This document shows positions 41,667 through 50,270 of a stretch of 64,000 nucleotides of DNA, in pieces. Position numbers and translations under genes: made by a program. Numbering within the stretch: position 1 is the first letter of the stretch; each line of letters opens with the position of its first letter. Below the pieces are notes generated by a model. That model did no database searches. It was given only the letters and a program-made list of their open reading frames with translations, and was not told the origin of the DNA. Source of the stretch: Streptomyces albus subsp. albus (GTDB lineage Bacteria; Actinomycetota; Actinomycetes; Streptomycetales; Streptomycetaceae); contig NZ_JODR01000030.1 in assembly GCF_000725885.1 (NCBI RefSeq), forward strand, positions 15,808 to 79,807, written 5' to 3'.

Positions 41667-43031
41667 TCACCGTCCTTCCAGGGACGTCGTTGTCGTGTGC
41701 GGTCCGCTCGTGCGGCCTGCGCCGGCCGGTGCCGCGGGGGTGCGGGCCGGCAGCGGGCTCGTCGGCCCGATGTCCGGGACGGTGCGCCGCAGCCGGTCCC
41801 CGGCCAGGGCTGTCCGCCGGCCCTGGTGCCGTACCGCGAGCAGCGCCTCCGGTGACGGGCGCTCCCCCGCGGAGAGGGGGTGGGCGACGCCGTAGGGGTT
41901 GCCGCCCGCCGCGAAGGAGGCGGGGTCCGTGTAGCCGGGCGGAACGACGACGGCGCCGCAGTGGAAGAGGACGTGGTGGAACGCCAGCAGCGCGGACTCG
42001 CTCCCGGCGTGCGGGTGCGGTGTGACGGTGAACGCGCTCGCGGCCTTGCCCCACAGCGGCCGGCCCGCACCGGTCCGGGCGAGTGACTGTGCGTGGGCCA
42101 GCAGCGGTGCCGAGAGCGTGCCCAGCCGGGAGGGGGCGCCGAAGATGACGGCGTCCGCCCATGCGAGGTCCTCGGTGGTGACCACCGGCGGTCTGGGAGC
42201 GCCCCAGCCCGCTGTGCCTCTTTCCCGGTGCCGCTGCCCGTTCTGTGCGCCGTCCGCCGGCGGGCCGCCGGCGGACGGGTCGGGCACCCGGCGGAGCCGC
42301 ACCTGTGCTCCGGTGTCCCGGGCCCCGGCGGCGCACTCCTGGGCGAGGGTCCGCACGGCGGTTCCTGCCGCGTGGTGGACGACCGTCACCCGCGTCGGCC
42401 GGGCCATGACGGAGGGGAGGACGGGCGTGGGTCTGCCCGTGATCCTCGCGAGTCTGTGCCCGAGCGCCCGGGCGTTCCCCAGTTCGGCGGGCCCGGGCGG
42501 GCTGCCCCGCCGGTAGGCCGCGGACAGACCGTACGGGTTGCGGCCGGTGCCCGGGCGGTCGTCGTCCGCCGGTTCGGCACCCAGCACCCACGAACCCCAG
42601 TGGTAGGCGGTCTGGTACAGGCTCAGCAAAGTGGCCTCACGGCCTCCGTAGGAGCATTCGGCGGAGGTCATGCCGGTCACCACCCGGTCGGTCAGCATGC
42701 CTTTCGCCCACAGCCGGGCCGTGGAGTCCAGGAACGCCTTGAAGGGGGCGGAGACGTTCCCGAAGTAGGTGGGGGTCGCCAGCACGAGCCCGTCGGCCCA
42801 CAGCACGTCCTCGGGCGCGGCGACCGGGTGCGAGGGTTCGGCCGGTAGCGTCGGTCCCGGCCGGAAAGGGTCCTCCATGGTGTCGGCGACCCGCAGCAGC
42901 CGTACCGTCGCCCCGGCCCGCCCCGCGCCCTCGGCGGCAGCCGCGGCGAGGCGGCACATCGTGCCCCTGCGGCTGTGGTAGACGACCGCGATCCTGGGCC
43001 GGGTCCGGCGGTCCGCCGGCCGGCCGCTCAC
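41667..43031 (-). CDS. Tandem-fused WrbA-type flavodoxin-fold oxidoreductase
   Basis: 454 aa, GTG start overlapping the toxE-like stop by 4 bp. Two complete flavodoxin-like units: residues about 10-205 (RIAVVYHSRRGTMCRLAAAA, ATPTYFGNVSAPFKAFLD, TSAECSYGGREATLLSLY, NPYGLSAA) and about 212-415 (RVTVVHHAAGTAVRTLAQEC, GAPSRLGTLSAPLLAHAQSL, HAGSESALLAFHHVLFHCGA, NPYGVAHP). WrbA proteins bind FMN and reduce quinones by two electrons using NAD(P)H. A tandem fusion is unusual. The second unit has diverged (PSRLG in place of PTYFG), so one half may be structural. Possible jobs: a redox step in triazine assembly or protection from the redox-cycling product. Confidence 0.85.
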   Translation of the reverse strand: MSGRPADRRTRPRIAVVYHSRRGTMCRLAAAAAEGAGRAGATVRLLRVADTMEDPFRPGPTLPAEPSHPVAAPEDVLWADGLVLATPTYFGNVSAPFKAFLDSTARLWAKGMLTDRVVTGMTSAECSYGGREATLLSLYQTAYHWGSWVLGAEPADDDRPGTGRNPYGLSAAYRRGSPPGPAELGNARALGHRLARITGRPTPVLPSVMARPTRVTVVHHAAGTAVRTLAQECAAGARDTGAQVRLRRVPDPSAGGPPADGAQNGQRHRERGTAGWGAPRPPVVTTEDLAWADAVIFGAPSRLGTLSAPLLAHAQSLARTGAGRPLWGKAASAFTVTPHPHAGSESALLAFHHVLFHCGAVVVPPGYTDPASFAAGGNPYGVAHPLSAGERPSPEALLAVRHQGRRTALAGDRLRRTVPDIGPTSPLPARTPAAPAGAGRTSGPHTTTTSLEGR

Positions 43032-44158
43032 CGGGGGCCCGCCGCCGGGCCGTGCGGCGCGCGCAGCACCAGGCGTATGTCCTCGCCGACCCTGCGCACC
43101 TCCCCCGTCTCGAACCGCCGGCCTTCCGCGAGGTTCTTGACCCCGAAGTCCTCCAGCACGGGGCGGCCCCGCGAGCCCAGCAGCATGGGTGCCAGATAGG
43201 CGACCACCCGGTCCAGCAGTCCCCGTGCGACGAACGCGCTCGCCAGCCGGGCGCCGCCCTCCAGCAGGACCGAGCGCAGCCCTCTGCGGTACAGCTCGTC
43301 CAGCAGCGCCGCCACGTCGATCCCGTGCCCGTCGGCGGGGAGCGCCAGCACCTCGTGGCCGTGCGGCAGTCGGGGCCGGTGGGCGTCCTCGGCCACGACG
43401 AGGAGGGTCGGTGCGGCGTCGTCCAGTACGCGTGCCCCGGGGTCGATGCCGCCGGTGCGGTCGACGACCACGCGCAGCGGCGGGGTGCCCGGCACGTCGT
43501 GGCGCAGGCCGAGGTGGGGATCGTCGGCGCGCAGCGTTCCGGTTCCGACGAGGACCGCGTCGTGGGCGGCCCGCAGCTCGTGCGCGTCCTGCCGGGCCGC
43601 GGCGCCGGTTATCCAGCGGGAACTGCCGTCGGCAGCCGCTGTCCGCCCGTCCAGCGTGCTGCCGAACTTCCAGGTGACGCAGGGCCTTCGGCGTCTGACG
43701 GCCGTCAGCCACAGTTCGTTGACGTGCTCGCCCAGCTCCCGCAGCACCCCGCCGGCCACCTGTACCCCGGCGCGCCGTAACCGTTCGGCGCCACCCGTGC
43801 CCTCGGGGGTGGGGTCGTCCACGGCGTAGACGACGCGGGTCACTCCCGCCTCCAGCAGGGCGTCGGCGCAGGGGCCCGTGCGTCCCTGGTGGGCGCAGGG
43901 CTCCAGGGTGACGACCGCGGTGGCGCCGCGCGCCGACGGGCCGGCGGCCTTGAGCGCCTCGACCTCGGCGTGGGGGTGTCCTGCGCCCAGGTGGTGGCCC
44001 TCTGCGACGGGGGCGCCGTCCTCGCCGAGCAGTACGCAGCCGACGACGGGGTTGGGGCTGGTGCTGCCCAGCGCGGTGGCGGCGAGGCGGGCCGCCCGGC
44101 GCATGGCGTGCAGTTCGGCGGGCGACGCGGATCCGGGCCGCTGTCCGGGGGAGCTCAT
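43028..44158 (-). CDS. toxE: RibD-like deaminase/reductase, ToxE homologue
   Basis: 376 aa. N-terminal deaminase with zinc motifs H63-A-E65 and PCAHQGRTGPC (Cys88, Cys97); C-terminal RibD_C reductase from about 160 (CVTWKFGSTLDGRTAAADGS, SVLLEGGARLASAFVARGLL). In riboflavin synthesis RibD converts the GTP cyclohydrolase II product by deamination then reduction; in toxoflavin synthesis ToxE supplies the equivalent pyrimidine intermediate. ATG overlaps the stop of the toxD-like gene (ATGA). Contains a rare TTA leucine codon at 43778-43780. Confidence 0.9.
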   Translation of the reverse strand: MSSPGQRPGSASPAELHAMRRAARLAATALGSTSPNPVVGCVLLGEDGAPVAEGHHLGAGHPHAEVEALKAAGPSARGATAVVTLEPCAHQGRTGPCADALLEAGVTRVVYAVDDPTPEGTGGAERLRRAGVQVAGGVLRELGEHVNELWLTAVRRRRPCVTWKFGSTLDGRTAAADGSSRWITGAAARQDAHELRAAHDAVLVGTGTLRADDPHLGLRHDVPGTPPLRVVVDRTGGIDPGARVLDDAAPTLLVVAEDAHRPRLPHGHEVLALPADGHGIDVAALLDELYRRGLRSVLLEGGARLASAFVARGLLDRVVAYLAPMLLGSRGRPVLEDFGVKNLAEGRRFETGEVRRVGEDIRLVLRAPHGPAAGPR

Positions 44159-45147
44159 ACGGTCTCCGCGAGCCGGAATCCCATGGCGTAGATGTCGCGT
44201 GCGTACCAGCCGTGCCGGCGCCGGCAGCGCGCGAGGTCGCCGAACCGGGTGAAGCTGCCGCCTCTGGCCACCCGGTAGCTGCCCCGGGTGCGCACGAGGT
44301 CGTCCGCGACGTGCTCACCGCCCGGGTAGGGGCGGTAGTCGTCGGCGACGTACTCCTCGACGTTGCCGGCCATGTCGTGCACCCCGAACGGGGACCGCCC
44401 GGCGGGGTGGACGCCGATCGGCACCGTGCTCAGCGGGCCGTTCTCCACGGTGTTGGCGCACTGCGGCCTGAAGGATTCGCCCCAGGGGTAGGCGCGCCCG
44501 TCCCCGCCCGTGGCGGCGTACTCCCATTCGGCCTCGGCCGGCAGCCGGAAGGGGCGGCCCGTGGTGGCGGCGAGCCAGGCGGCGTAGGCGTCCGCGGCCT
44601 CGGCGGGCACGGTCCACACCGGGTGGTTGGCGAGATGGACGGGGTAGACGCCGAACCGCCAGGACGTGGGCAGCCAGGTGTTCCCGGTCTCCTCCAGGAA
44701 CGTGCGGTACTCGGCGTTCGTGACCGGGTGCAGCGCGATGCGGAAGGCGGCGAGGTCGGCTTCGTGGACGGGGCATTCCTTGGCGATCCACTCGCGTTCC
44801 ACACCGGCGTGCCGCCACAGCTCGACGACCGCGTCCACCTCGTCGGGCGCCAGGCCGAGGGAGACCCGGGCCGCCGGCACCTCCGCCATCGGCGGGTCGT
44901 AGACGCGTACGCGCGGGTCACCGACGAGGCCCAGCACGGTCCCGGCCGCGTGGCGGCGGGAGAACTCCTGCTTGACGTCCTCGGCGATCCGGACGAGTTC
45001 GTCCGGTTCGGCGGCGAGCAGGTCGCGGTCGCTGCGCAGCAGCCAGGCGGGGGTGCGCGCGGCGAACGAGTCGGCCAGGCCCATGGCCTCGCGGTCGGAG
45101 AGCGTGTTGGGGTTGGCCATGACGGCCTGCGGCGGGCTGCTGGTCAC
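44155..45147 (-). CDS. toxD: FGE-sulfatase-domain protein, ToxD homologue
   Basis: 330 aa from GTG 45147 (GGAGG 5 nt upstream). The C-terminal two-thirds is a formylglycine-generating-enzyme/SUMF1-type fold: ALHPVTNAEYRTFLEETGNT, RPFRLPAEAEWEYAATGGDG, YPWGESF, GVHDMAGNVEEYVADDYRPY and YRVARGGSFTRFGDLARCRR. The N-terminal 90 residues are helical and cluster-specific. ToxD of the toxoflavin pathway has the same domain and is needed for triazine assembly from the pyrimidine, though its chemistry is not firmly settled. A hairpin separates it from the upstream WD40 gene. Confidence 0.9.
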   Translation of the reverse strand: MTSSPPQAVMANPNTLSDREAMGLADSFAARTPAWLLRSDRDLLAAEPDELVRIAEDVKQEFSRRHAAGTVLGLVGDPRVRVYDPPMAEVPAARVSLGLAPDEVDAVVELWRHAGVEREWIAKECPVHEADLAAFRIALHPVTNAEYRTFLEETGNTWLPTSWRFGVYPVHLANHPVWTVPAEAADAYAAWLAATTGRPFRLPAEAEWEYAATGGDGRAYPWGESFRPQCANTVENGPLSTVPIGVHPAGRSPFGVHDMAGNVEEYVADDYRPYPGGEHVADDLVRTRGSYRVARGGSFTRFGDLARCRRRHGWYARDIYAMGFRLAETV

Positions 45148-45216
45148 ACGTGCCTCCGTTGCGGTGACGGGAAGGGGATCCGGTTGCGGTGGCGTGGTGA
45201 GGCCGGACAGGGAAGA

Positions 45217-45254
45217 CCGTCCGGGGCGGGCGGATACGTCACCGCCCCGGACGG
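45217..45254 (-). terminator. Hairpin between the toxC- and toxD-like genes
   Basis: Perfect 13-bp stem CCGTCCGGGGCGG / CCGCCCCGGACGG with a 12-nt loop, 15 bp beyond the WD40 stop and 70 bp before the toxD start. Could terminate or attenuate the toxB-toxC transcript. Confidence 0.65.
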
Positions 45255-45268
45255 CCTGCTCACGGTGG

Positions 45269-46951
45269 TCAGCCGAAAGGGTAGACCTGTCCGTCGTAGG
45301 AAGCGGCGAGGAAGGCCTTCTGCCGCGGATCGTAGGCGAGCGCGGAGATCCCTGCGGCGGTCGGCCGCTGCACGCTGCTCCACGTGCCGGTCTCCCGGTC
45401 GTGGACGGCAACCCGGCCGTTGTAGCTCCCGGTCGCGATCAGCCGCCCGTCCTGCGAGGCCGCCACGCACTTGATCGAGTGCGTGTGCGGGGTCTCCAGC
45501 GTGGTGACCTTCCCGTCCGGGTCCCAGACGCGCAGCTTCAGGTCCCGGCTGACGCTGGCGAACCAGCCGTCGCCCAGGCCGGCGCAGCCATTGGCGATCT
45601 TGTCGTGCGCCTCCTCGACCGTGGCGATCATCTCCAGCGTGGACGCCCGGTACCACGTCGCCGAGGAGTCGGCCGCCACCGAGAAGATGACATCGCCCGA
45701 GACGGCTACGCCCTTGACGGCGTTAGTGTGCAGCGGCAGGTCCGTCACGTGCTGGAGCGCCCCGTCCGCGGTCAGCCGGAAGACGAGCCCCTCCCCTGTG
45801 TAGGCGCCCACGACAGCGTGCGGAGCACCGTCGTGCTCGAAGACGGCGCCGCAGTTCAGCGGTGAGCGGTGCTGGTACAGCTCCCTGCCGGTCAGCGCGT
45901 CGAAGACCTTGCCCAGCTGGCCGCCGGTGAGCACCAGACCGCCCAGCGGGGTCAGGAAGTTGCACAGGCTGCCGGTGTCGGCGACGTGTGCGCCGTCGCG
46001 GCGCACCGTGCCGGCGTCGCCCACGGTGAGGACGGCGGCGGGCTCGGGCAGGACGGCGTTGACTCCCCCGGTGGCCGGGACGGGAGCGCTGTCCCACACG
46101 CGGGAGGCGTAGTCGTAGCCGCGGTAGGTGGCGCCGAAGGTCGCGAAGACCAGCCGCGAGCCGCCCGCGAAGGCGCACGAGCGGGGCCAGACGTCGTCGG
46201 GCAGCGCGGTGGTGTTGACCGGTTCGGGCCGCGGCCGGCTGACGTCCCACAGCCGCATGGTGCGGTCGTAGCTGAGGCTGACGAGCAGGCCGCGGGAGTT
46301 GTCCAGGACGAGGCGCTTGATCCCCGCGTCGTGCGCCGGGAGGACCTCGCGGGAGCCGGAGTCGACGACGATGATCTGCCCGTCGTCGTTGCCCGCGAAG
46401 ATGACGCCGCTGGCGGAGATGGCGATGGTGTCGGTCTCCACACCGTTCATGTCGAGGTCCGACAGCAGCTCACCCGTCTCCAGCGACCACCGTTTGATGG
46501 TTCCGTCGTCGCTGGAGGAGATCAGCTCGTCGGCGTCCTTGGCCCACTCGACGGAGATGACGTCCGCGGTGTGCCCGGTGAACGTCCGGACCAGGCGTCC
46601 GGTGAAGTCGTACGCCCGCACCCGGTGGTCGCGGGACGCCGTCGCGATCAGTTCCTTGGACGGGTGGAAGACCGACATCTCCACGTCGTCCTCCTGGTCG
46701 TCGAAGACCGCGACCAGTCTCAGGTCGGGCACCGTCCACATGCGGGCCGTGTAGTCGCTGGACGAGGTGAGGAGGTACCGGCCGTCCGGGGAGAAGGTGC
46801 ACTGGTTCGCGAGGTGGTCGTGGAGCGACCGGGAGAGGGACTCACCGGTGTCCTGCGCCCAGCAGATGACTTGGTTGTCGTAGCCGGCAGTCGCGACGTA
46901 ACGGTCCTGCCAGGCGGCGATCCCGCTGATGGGGCCGCGGTGCTGAATCAT
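45269..46951 (-). CDS. toxC: WD40-repeat protein, ToxC homologue
   Basis: 560 aa of repeated WD40 blades with no other domain: ISGIAAWQDRYVATAGYDNQ, CTFSPDGRYLLTSSSDYTAR, HPSKELIATASRDHRVRAYD, VEWAKDADELISSSDDGTIK, then less regular central blades and GSYNGRVAVHDRETG and FLAASYDGQVYPFG at the end; probably two propellers. No signal peptide. ToxC in Burkholderia and Pseudomonas is a WD-repeat protein required for toxoflavin formation. ATG overlaps the toxB-like stop (ATGA), as expected for one operon. Confidence 0.9.
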   Translation of the reverse strand: MIQHRGPISGIAAWQDRYVATAGYDNQVICWAQDTGESLSRSLHDHLANQCTFSPDGRYLLTSSSDYTARMWTVPDLRLVAVFDDQEDDVEMSVFHPSKELIATASRDHRVRAYDFTGRLVRTFTGHTADVISVEWAKDADELISSSDDGTIKRWSLETGELLSDLDMNGVETDTIAISASGVIFAGNDDGQIIVVDSGSREVLPAHDAGIKRLVLDNSRGLLVSLSYDRTMRLWDVSRPRPEPVNTTALPDDVWPRSCAFAGGSRLVFATFGATYRGYDYASRVWDSAPVPATGGVNAVLPEPAAVLTVGDAGTVRRDGAHVADTGSLCNFLTPLGGLVLTGGQLGKVFDALTGRELYQHRSPLNCGAVFEHDGAPHAVVGAYTGEGLVFRLTADGALQHVTDLPLHTNAVKGVAVSGDVIFSVAADSSATWYRASTLEMIATVEEAHDKIANGCAGLGDGWFASVSRDLKLRVWDPDGKVTTLETPHTHSIKCVAASQDGRLIATGSYNGRVAVHDRETGTWSSVQRPTAAGISALAYDPRQKAFLAASYDGQVYPFG

Positions 46952-47625
46952 GCGAACTCCTGCGTGATCTCAATGCTGTGACCGTGCTGTTCGACCTTTG
47001 CGCGGAGGTAGCGGATGTTGCGCTCGTTGGGGAACACGCCGGTCGGTACCACGTCGACGACGTCGATGCCGTACCGGCGCAGTTGCTCGGACTTGTCCGG
47101 GTTGTTGCTCAGCAGCCGCACCCGCGGGACCCCGAGGGCCTGGAGCATCTGCGCCGCCGGCCGGTAGTCGCGCAGGTCGTCGGAGAAGTTCAGCTTCCGG
47201 TTGGCCGCGAAGGTGTCCAGCCCCCGGTGCTGCTGGAGCCAGTAGGCGTCGAGCTTGTTGTAGAGGCCGATTCCGCGTCCTTCCTGCCGCAGGTAGAGCA
47301 GGATTCCCCCGGACACGGACAACAGCTCCAGGGATTCTTGCAGCTGGGGACCGCAGTCGCAGCGCGTCGAGCCGAGCACATCACCCGTCAGGCATTCCGA
47401 GTGGAGTCTGACAAGGGGAATGTCGGCCACTGCGCCGAATTCGATGGCGACATGCTCCAGCCCGTCGCTCAGGCCCCGGAAGGAGACGATCTTCGCCGTC
47501 TCGCCCGAGTCGTTCTTCAGCCGCAGCGGCACGTTGACCCGTGCTCTGACGCCGGCACCGCCCTGTTCCCCGCCGGCTTCTGCGATACGCGGGTGCGTAT
47601 CCTCGCCTTTGAGTGCATCGGTCAC
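46948..47625 (-). CDS. toxB: GTP cyclohydrolase II, ToxB homologue
   Basis: 225 aa from GTG 47625 (GGAGGA 4 nt upstream). Zinc and GTP-binding motifs complete: RLHSECLTGDVLGSTRCDCG with Cys78, Cys89, Cys91, and YLRQEGRGIGLYNKLDAYWL. Converts GTP to the 2,5-diamino-6-ribosylamino-pyrimidinone phosphate that starts both riboflavin and toxoflavin synthesis. Single-domain (no DHBP synthase part), first gene of the toxB-C-D-E order, so a dedicated pathway copy rather than the housekeeping riboflavin enzyme. Confidence 0.95.
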   Translation of the reverse strand: MTDALKGEDTHPRIAEAGGEQGGAGVRARVNVPLRLKNDSGETAKIVSFRGLSDGLEHVAIEFGAVADIPLVRLHSECLTGDVLGSTRCDCGPQLQESLELLSVSGGILLYLRQEGRGIGLYNKLDAYWLQQHRGLDTFAANRKLNFSDDLRDYRPAAQMLQALGVPRVRLLSNNPDKSEQLRRYGIDVVDVVPTGVFPNERNIRYLRAKVEQHGHSIEITQEFA

Positions 47626-47816
47626 TGAGTCCTCCAAGGGGAAGACCAATACGTGGGTCTCTTTCTGGGACGCACACGAGTCTCCGCAATGGATACCGCC
47701 TCCAACAATGCGTAGGCACCGATGCAGCCCCGAAGCATTTTCCGGTTGGCCCCGACCCGCCACCGAAGGGTGCCGCACGGTTGCGCGCAGCCGCCTTCCT
47801 GTGCTCGCACACGAGA
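47626..47816 (-). promoter_or_regulatory. Promoter region of the tox-type operon
   Basis: About 190 bp between the cupin terminator and the toxB start. I could not pick a confident -35/-10 pair, and no riboswitch-like fold (including FMN) was recognised. It is the most likely target of the cluster LAL regulator. Confidence 0.35.
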
Positions 47817-47846
47817 AACCGGTGGTCACAGTCGTGACCACCGGTT
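47817..47846 (-). terminator. Terminator of the cupin gene
   Basis: Perfect 13-bp stem AACCGGTGGTCAC / GTGACCACCGGTT with a 4-nt loop, 28 bp after the cupin stop. It insulates the toxB operon from the upstream gene. Confidence 0.85.
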
Positions 47847-47874
47847 CCGGGTGTTTCCGCGATGTTGCGCCGTA

Positions 47875-48396
47875 TCAGTCGCGGTAGCCGGCGATCGGCC
47901 CGGAGGGCCCCGCCGAGGTGTCGGTGAAATGGTTGTCGTGTGCGAGGAAGAAGTCCAGCCGCTCCTCCTCACTCATTTGAGCCACCTCGCCCAGCCGCTC
48001 GAAGTATTCCTCGCGGGGCGCCCCGGGGGCGAACAGCATGAGGAAGGAGGTGAGTTCGCCGGTCTCGTTGCGGAAGGCATGCAGACCTCCGGGCGGCACA
48101 TAGGCGTAGTCGCCCGCCTTCGCCTCGAACCACCGCTCGCCGTCGAAGAGACGCAGCTTCCCGGAGAGCAGGTAGAACGCTTCCGACATCGTCTTGTGGA
48201 AGTGGGTGCTCGTGCCGCTGCCGGCCGCCAGGTCCACGCGGTACAGACCGTAATGGCCGTCCGTGTCGGTTCCCCTGGAGAGGTAGTGCATCGCACCGCC
48301 GCCGCCGGAACGCACGTCGGGAGCGGTGTCTGCGGGCCGGTACACCGCACTGACCTCACCCTTGTCGCCGAAGTAGCGCTTCTTCGGGTAGGACAC
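47875..48396 (-). CDS. Cupin-domain protein
   Basis: 173 aa, ATG with GGAGGA upstream. A single cupin_2 barrel: GSGTSTHFHKTMSEAFYLLS (His-x-His and Glu metal ligands) and YAYVPPGGLHAFRNETGELT (second His), so a metal site is intact. Within the cluster but under its own terminator. It could be a metal-dependent oxygenase or isomerase acting on the pathway, or a stress/quercetinase-like side enzyme; the family does not decide. Confidence 0.8.
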   Translation of the reverse strand: MSYPKKRYFGDKGEVSAVYRPADTAPDVRSGGGGAMHYLSRGTDTDGHYGLYRVDLAAGSGTSTHFHKTMSEAFYLLSGKLRLFDGERWFEAKAGDYAYVPPGGLHAFRNETGELTSFLMLFAPGAPREEYFERLGEVAQMSEEERLDFFLAHDNHFTDTSAGPSGPIAGYRD

Positions 48397-48667
48397 GATG
48401 GAATCCTCCTGCTGGTGACGCGACGCCGCGGAAACCCCGGCCCGCAGCGTCGTACTGCCGGCCCCTGCCGGGACAAGGAATGCGAAGGCCGCTTTACGGA
48501 GCCATCGTCCCCCGGGTACCCGCAGAATCAGGGAAATTCACCGCGGGAGAACCCTGACGGGTTACTCAGGTGACCTGCCTCTTACACACGTACGGTTCTC
48601 ACCGAACGACCCGTAATTGCACTCCGGTTGAGCTCATCTGAATCCGCCGGTGTTTTTCGGACAGCAT
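48397..48667. other. Intergenic region between cupin and exporter genes
   Basis: Promoter region of the cupin gene (both flanking genes are leftward). No gene seen. Confidence 0.4.
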
Positions 48668-48705
48668 CGATGCCCGGGTGAGGGAGCCAATTCACCCGGG
48701 CATCG
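48668..48705 (-). terminator. Terminator of the MFS exporter gene
   Basis: Perfect 14-bp stem CGATGCCCGGGTGA / TCACCCGGGCATCG with a 10-nt loop, 30 bp beyond the MFS stop. Confidence 0.85.
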
Positions 48706-48735
48706 AAATTGCGGCGCGCGAGACGCGGGAAGGAC

Positions 48736-50193
48736 TCAGGCGGTTCGCCCGGCCTCCTTCTGCACGGCCGGCGAGCCGGTGCCGTCCTCCTTCTCAGGCG
48801 TTTTCGCCGCTTCACCGCGTACGGCGGTGCGGATTCCCGCGCCGATGCCCAGCAGGGCCGCGAGCGCGGTGAGGGTGAAGACGATGCCCAAGGAGGTGTC
48901 CCGGCCCCAGTCGTAGGTGGCGCCGTAGGCACTCACGGCCGTGCCGAGGCCGGTGATGACGGCCACGGACAGCGTCTCGGACAGCTGGAGGTTGGAACTG
49001 GCCGCGCCCTCCTGGCCCTTGGGCGCGAGCGACAGCACGATGGTGGTCACCGCGGGGTAGACCAGGCCCATGCCGAATCCGGCGACCGCCCAGCCGATGA
49101 CGGCGAGGGTGACGCTGTGGAGGCTGGTGCCGATGCTCACGGCGATCAGCGCGTCGCCGGCCAGCAGCAGGACGAACCCGGCCACGACCCTGCTGTGCCG
49201 GCCCCTGCCCTCGCTTCGCGCGTCCAGCTTCGCCTGGATCCAGGCGCCGGTCACCCAGGTGAGCGCGCCCGCGGAGAGGGCCAGCCCGGACTCCAGGGTG
49301 CTGAGCCCCAGGACCTGCGTCATGCTCAGCGGAAAGAACGACTCCGCGCCGTAATAGGCGGTGCTGACGAGGCCGCGCACGATCATGCCGGCCGGCATGC
49401 CGCGCCGGACGGTCAGCGTGCCGGGCGGCAGCAGTTTGCGCAGTGTCGGCAGGGTGACGGCCGCGCCGAGGACCACGAGCGGCAGCATGAGGGCGAGGTT
49501 CTGCTCCTCCAGTCCGGCCAGCAGGGCGCCCGCGCCGACGACGAGGAGCAGCGTGAGCGGGATGCGGCTGCTCTGCGGGGTGGTGCCCTCCGGGGGGCCG
49601 AGCTTGCGCAGCGCGGGCAGCGTCAGCAGGACCCCGACGGGCACCAGGGGCACCAGGGTCACGAAGACGACGCGCCAGTTGGTGGCCTCGGCGATCGCGG
49701 CGGCGACGGCCGGGCCCAGCAGTGCGGGGAGGGTCCACGCGGAGGCCACCAGGGCCAGCATCCGGGCCCGCAGCGCGTCGGGGTAGGCGCGGCCGACGGT
49801 CAGGTAGGCGAGGGCGAGGACGCCGCCCACGCCCGCTCCCTGGAGGGCACGTCCTGCTAACAGCAGGTACCAGTTCTGCGCGATGGCCGCGACCACACAG
49901 CCGATGACGAAGGCCGCGAAGGCCAGCAGGTAGGGGCGGGTGGGCCCGGTGCGGTCTGCTCCTTGGCCGGCGACCACGGTGCCGAAGATGTTGGCCAGCA
50001 TGAACGCCGTGAAGGCCCACCCGAACAGCGAGAGGCCGTCGAGTTGTTCGGCGGCGGCGGGGAGCACGGTCGCCACTCCCAGCCAGAGGAACGCCACCAA
50101 CGTGACCGACAGGATCAGCCCGGTGGTCAAGGACCGGTACCGGGGTGACCAGATGCCCTCCTCCCGGGGGCTCGTCCGAGCGGTCTCGCTCAT
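48736..50193 (-). CDS. MFS exporter, 14-helix type
   Basis: 485 aa from ATG 50193 (GGAG upstream), DHA2-like MFS: LGVATVLPAAAEQLDGLSLF (helix 1), VVAGQGADRTGPTRPYLLAF (motif A), AGRALQGAGVGGVLALAYLT (motif B) and SAWTLPALLGPAVAAAI (motif C), with about 14 helices. Divergent from an ArsR-type repressor gene. Contains a TTA codon at 49858-49860, one of three in the cluster. Best guess: export of the azapteridine product; an arsenical or other toxicant is the alternative given the regulator type. Confidence 0.85.
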   Translation of the reverse strand: MSETARTSPREEGIWSPRYRSLTTGLILSVTLVAFLWLGVATVLPAAAEQLDGLSLFGWAFTAFMLANIFGTVVAGQGADRTGPTRPYLLAFAAFVIGCVVAAIAQNWYLLLAGRALQGAGVGGVLALAYLTVGRAYPDALRARMLALVASAWTLPALLGPAVAAAIAEATNWRVVFVTLVPLVPVGVLLTLPALRKLGPPEGTTPQSSRIPLTLLLVVGAGALLAGLEEQNLALMLPLVVLGAAVTLPTLRKLLPPGTLTVRRGMPAGMIVRGLVSTAYYGAESFFPLSMTQVLGLSTLESGLALSAGALTWVTGAWIQAKLDARSEGRGRHSRVVAGFVLLLAGDALIAVSIGTSLHSVTLAVIGWAVAGFGMGLVYPAVTTIVLSLAPKGQEGAASSNLQLSETLSVAVITGLGTAVSAYGATYDWGRDTSLGIVFTLTALAALLGIGAGIRTAVRGEAAKTPEKEDGTGSPAVQKEAGRTA

Positions 50194-50270
50194 GAACTCT
50201 CCGTCCTGCACAGCACGGCTGCGCGGTTCACGCGGGGGGCGTACTGGGCGCAAACCCGACCCACTGCTTT

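Noticed and set aside
44155..45147. Sulfatase-activating enzyme or EgtB-type ergothioneine enzyme
   Set aside because: The FGE fold is shared, but there is no sulfatase or egt gene nearby, and the order with toxB, toxC and toxE fits ToxD.
46948..47625. Housekeeping riboflavin operon
   Set aside because: The GTP cyclohydrolase II lacks the fused DHBP synthase domain, no lumazine or riboflavin synthase gene is present, and the neighbours are WD40 and FGE-like tox proteins.
47626..47816. FMN riboswitch before the GTP cyclohydrolase II gene
   Set aside because: The characteristic conserved stems and junction sequences were not found; the gene belongs to a tox-type operon rather than riboflavin synthesis.
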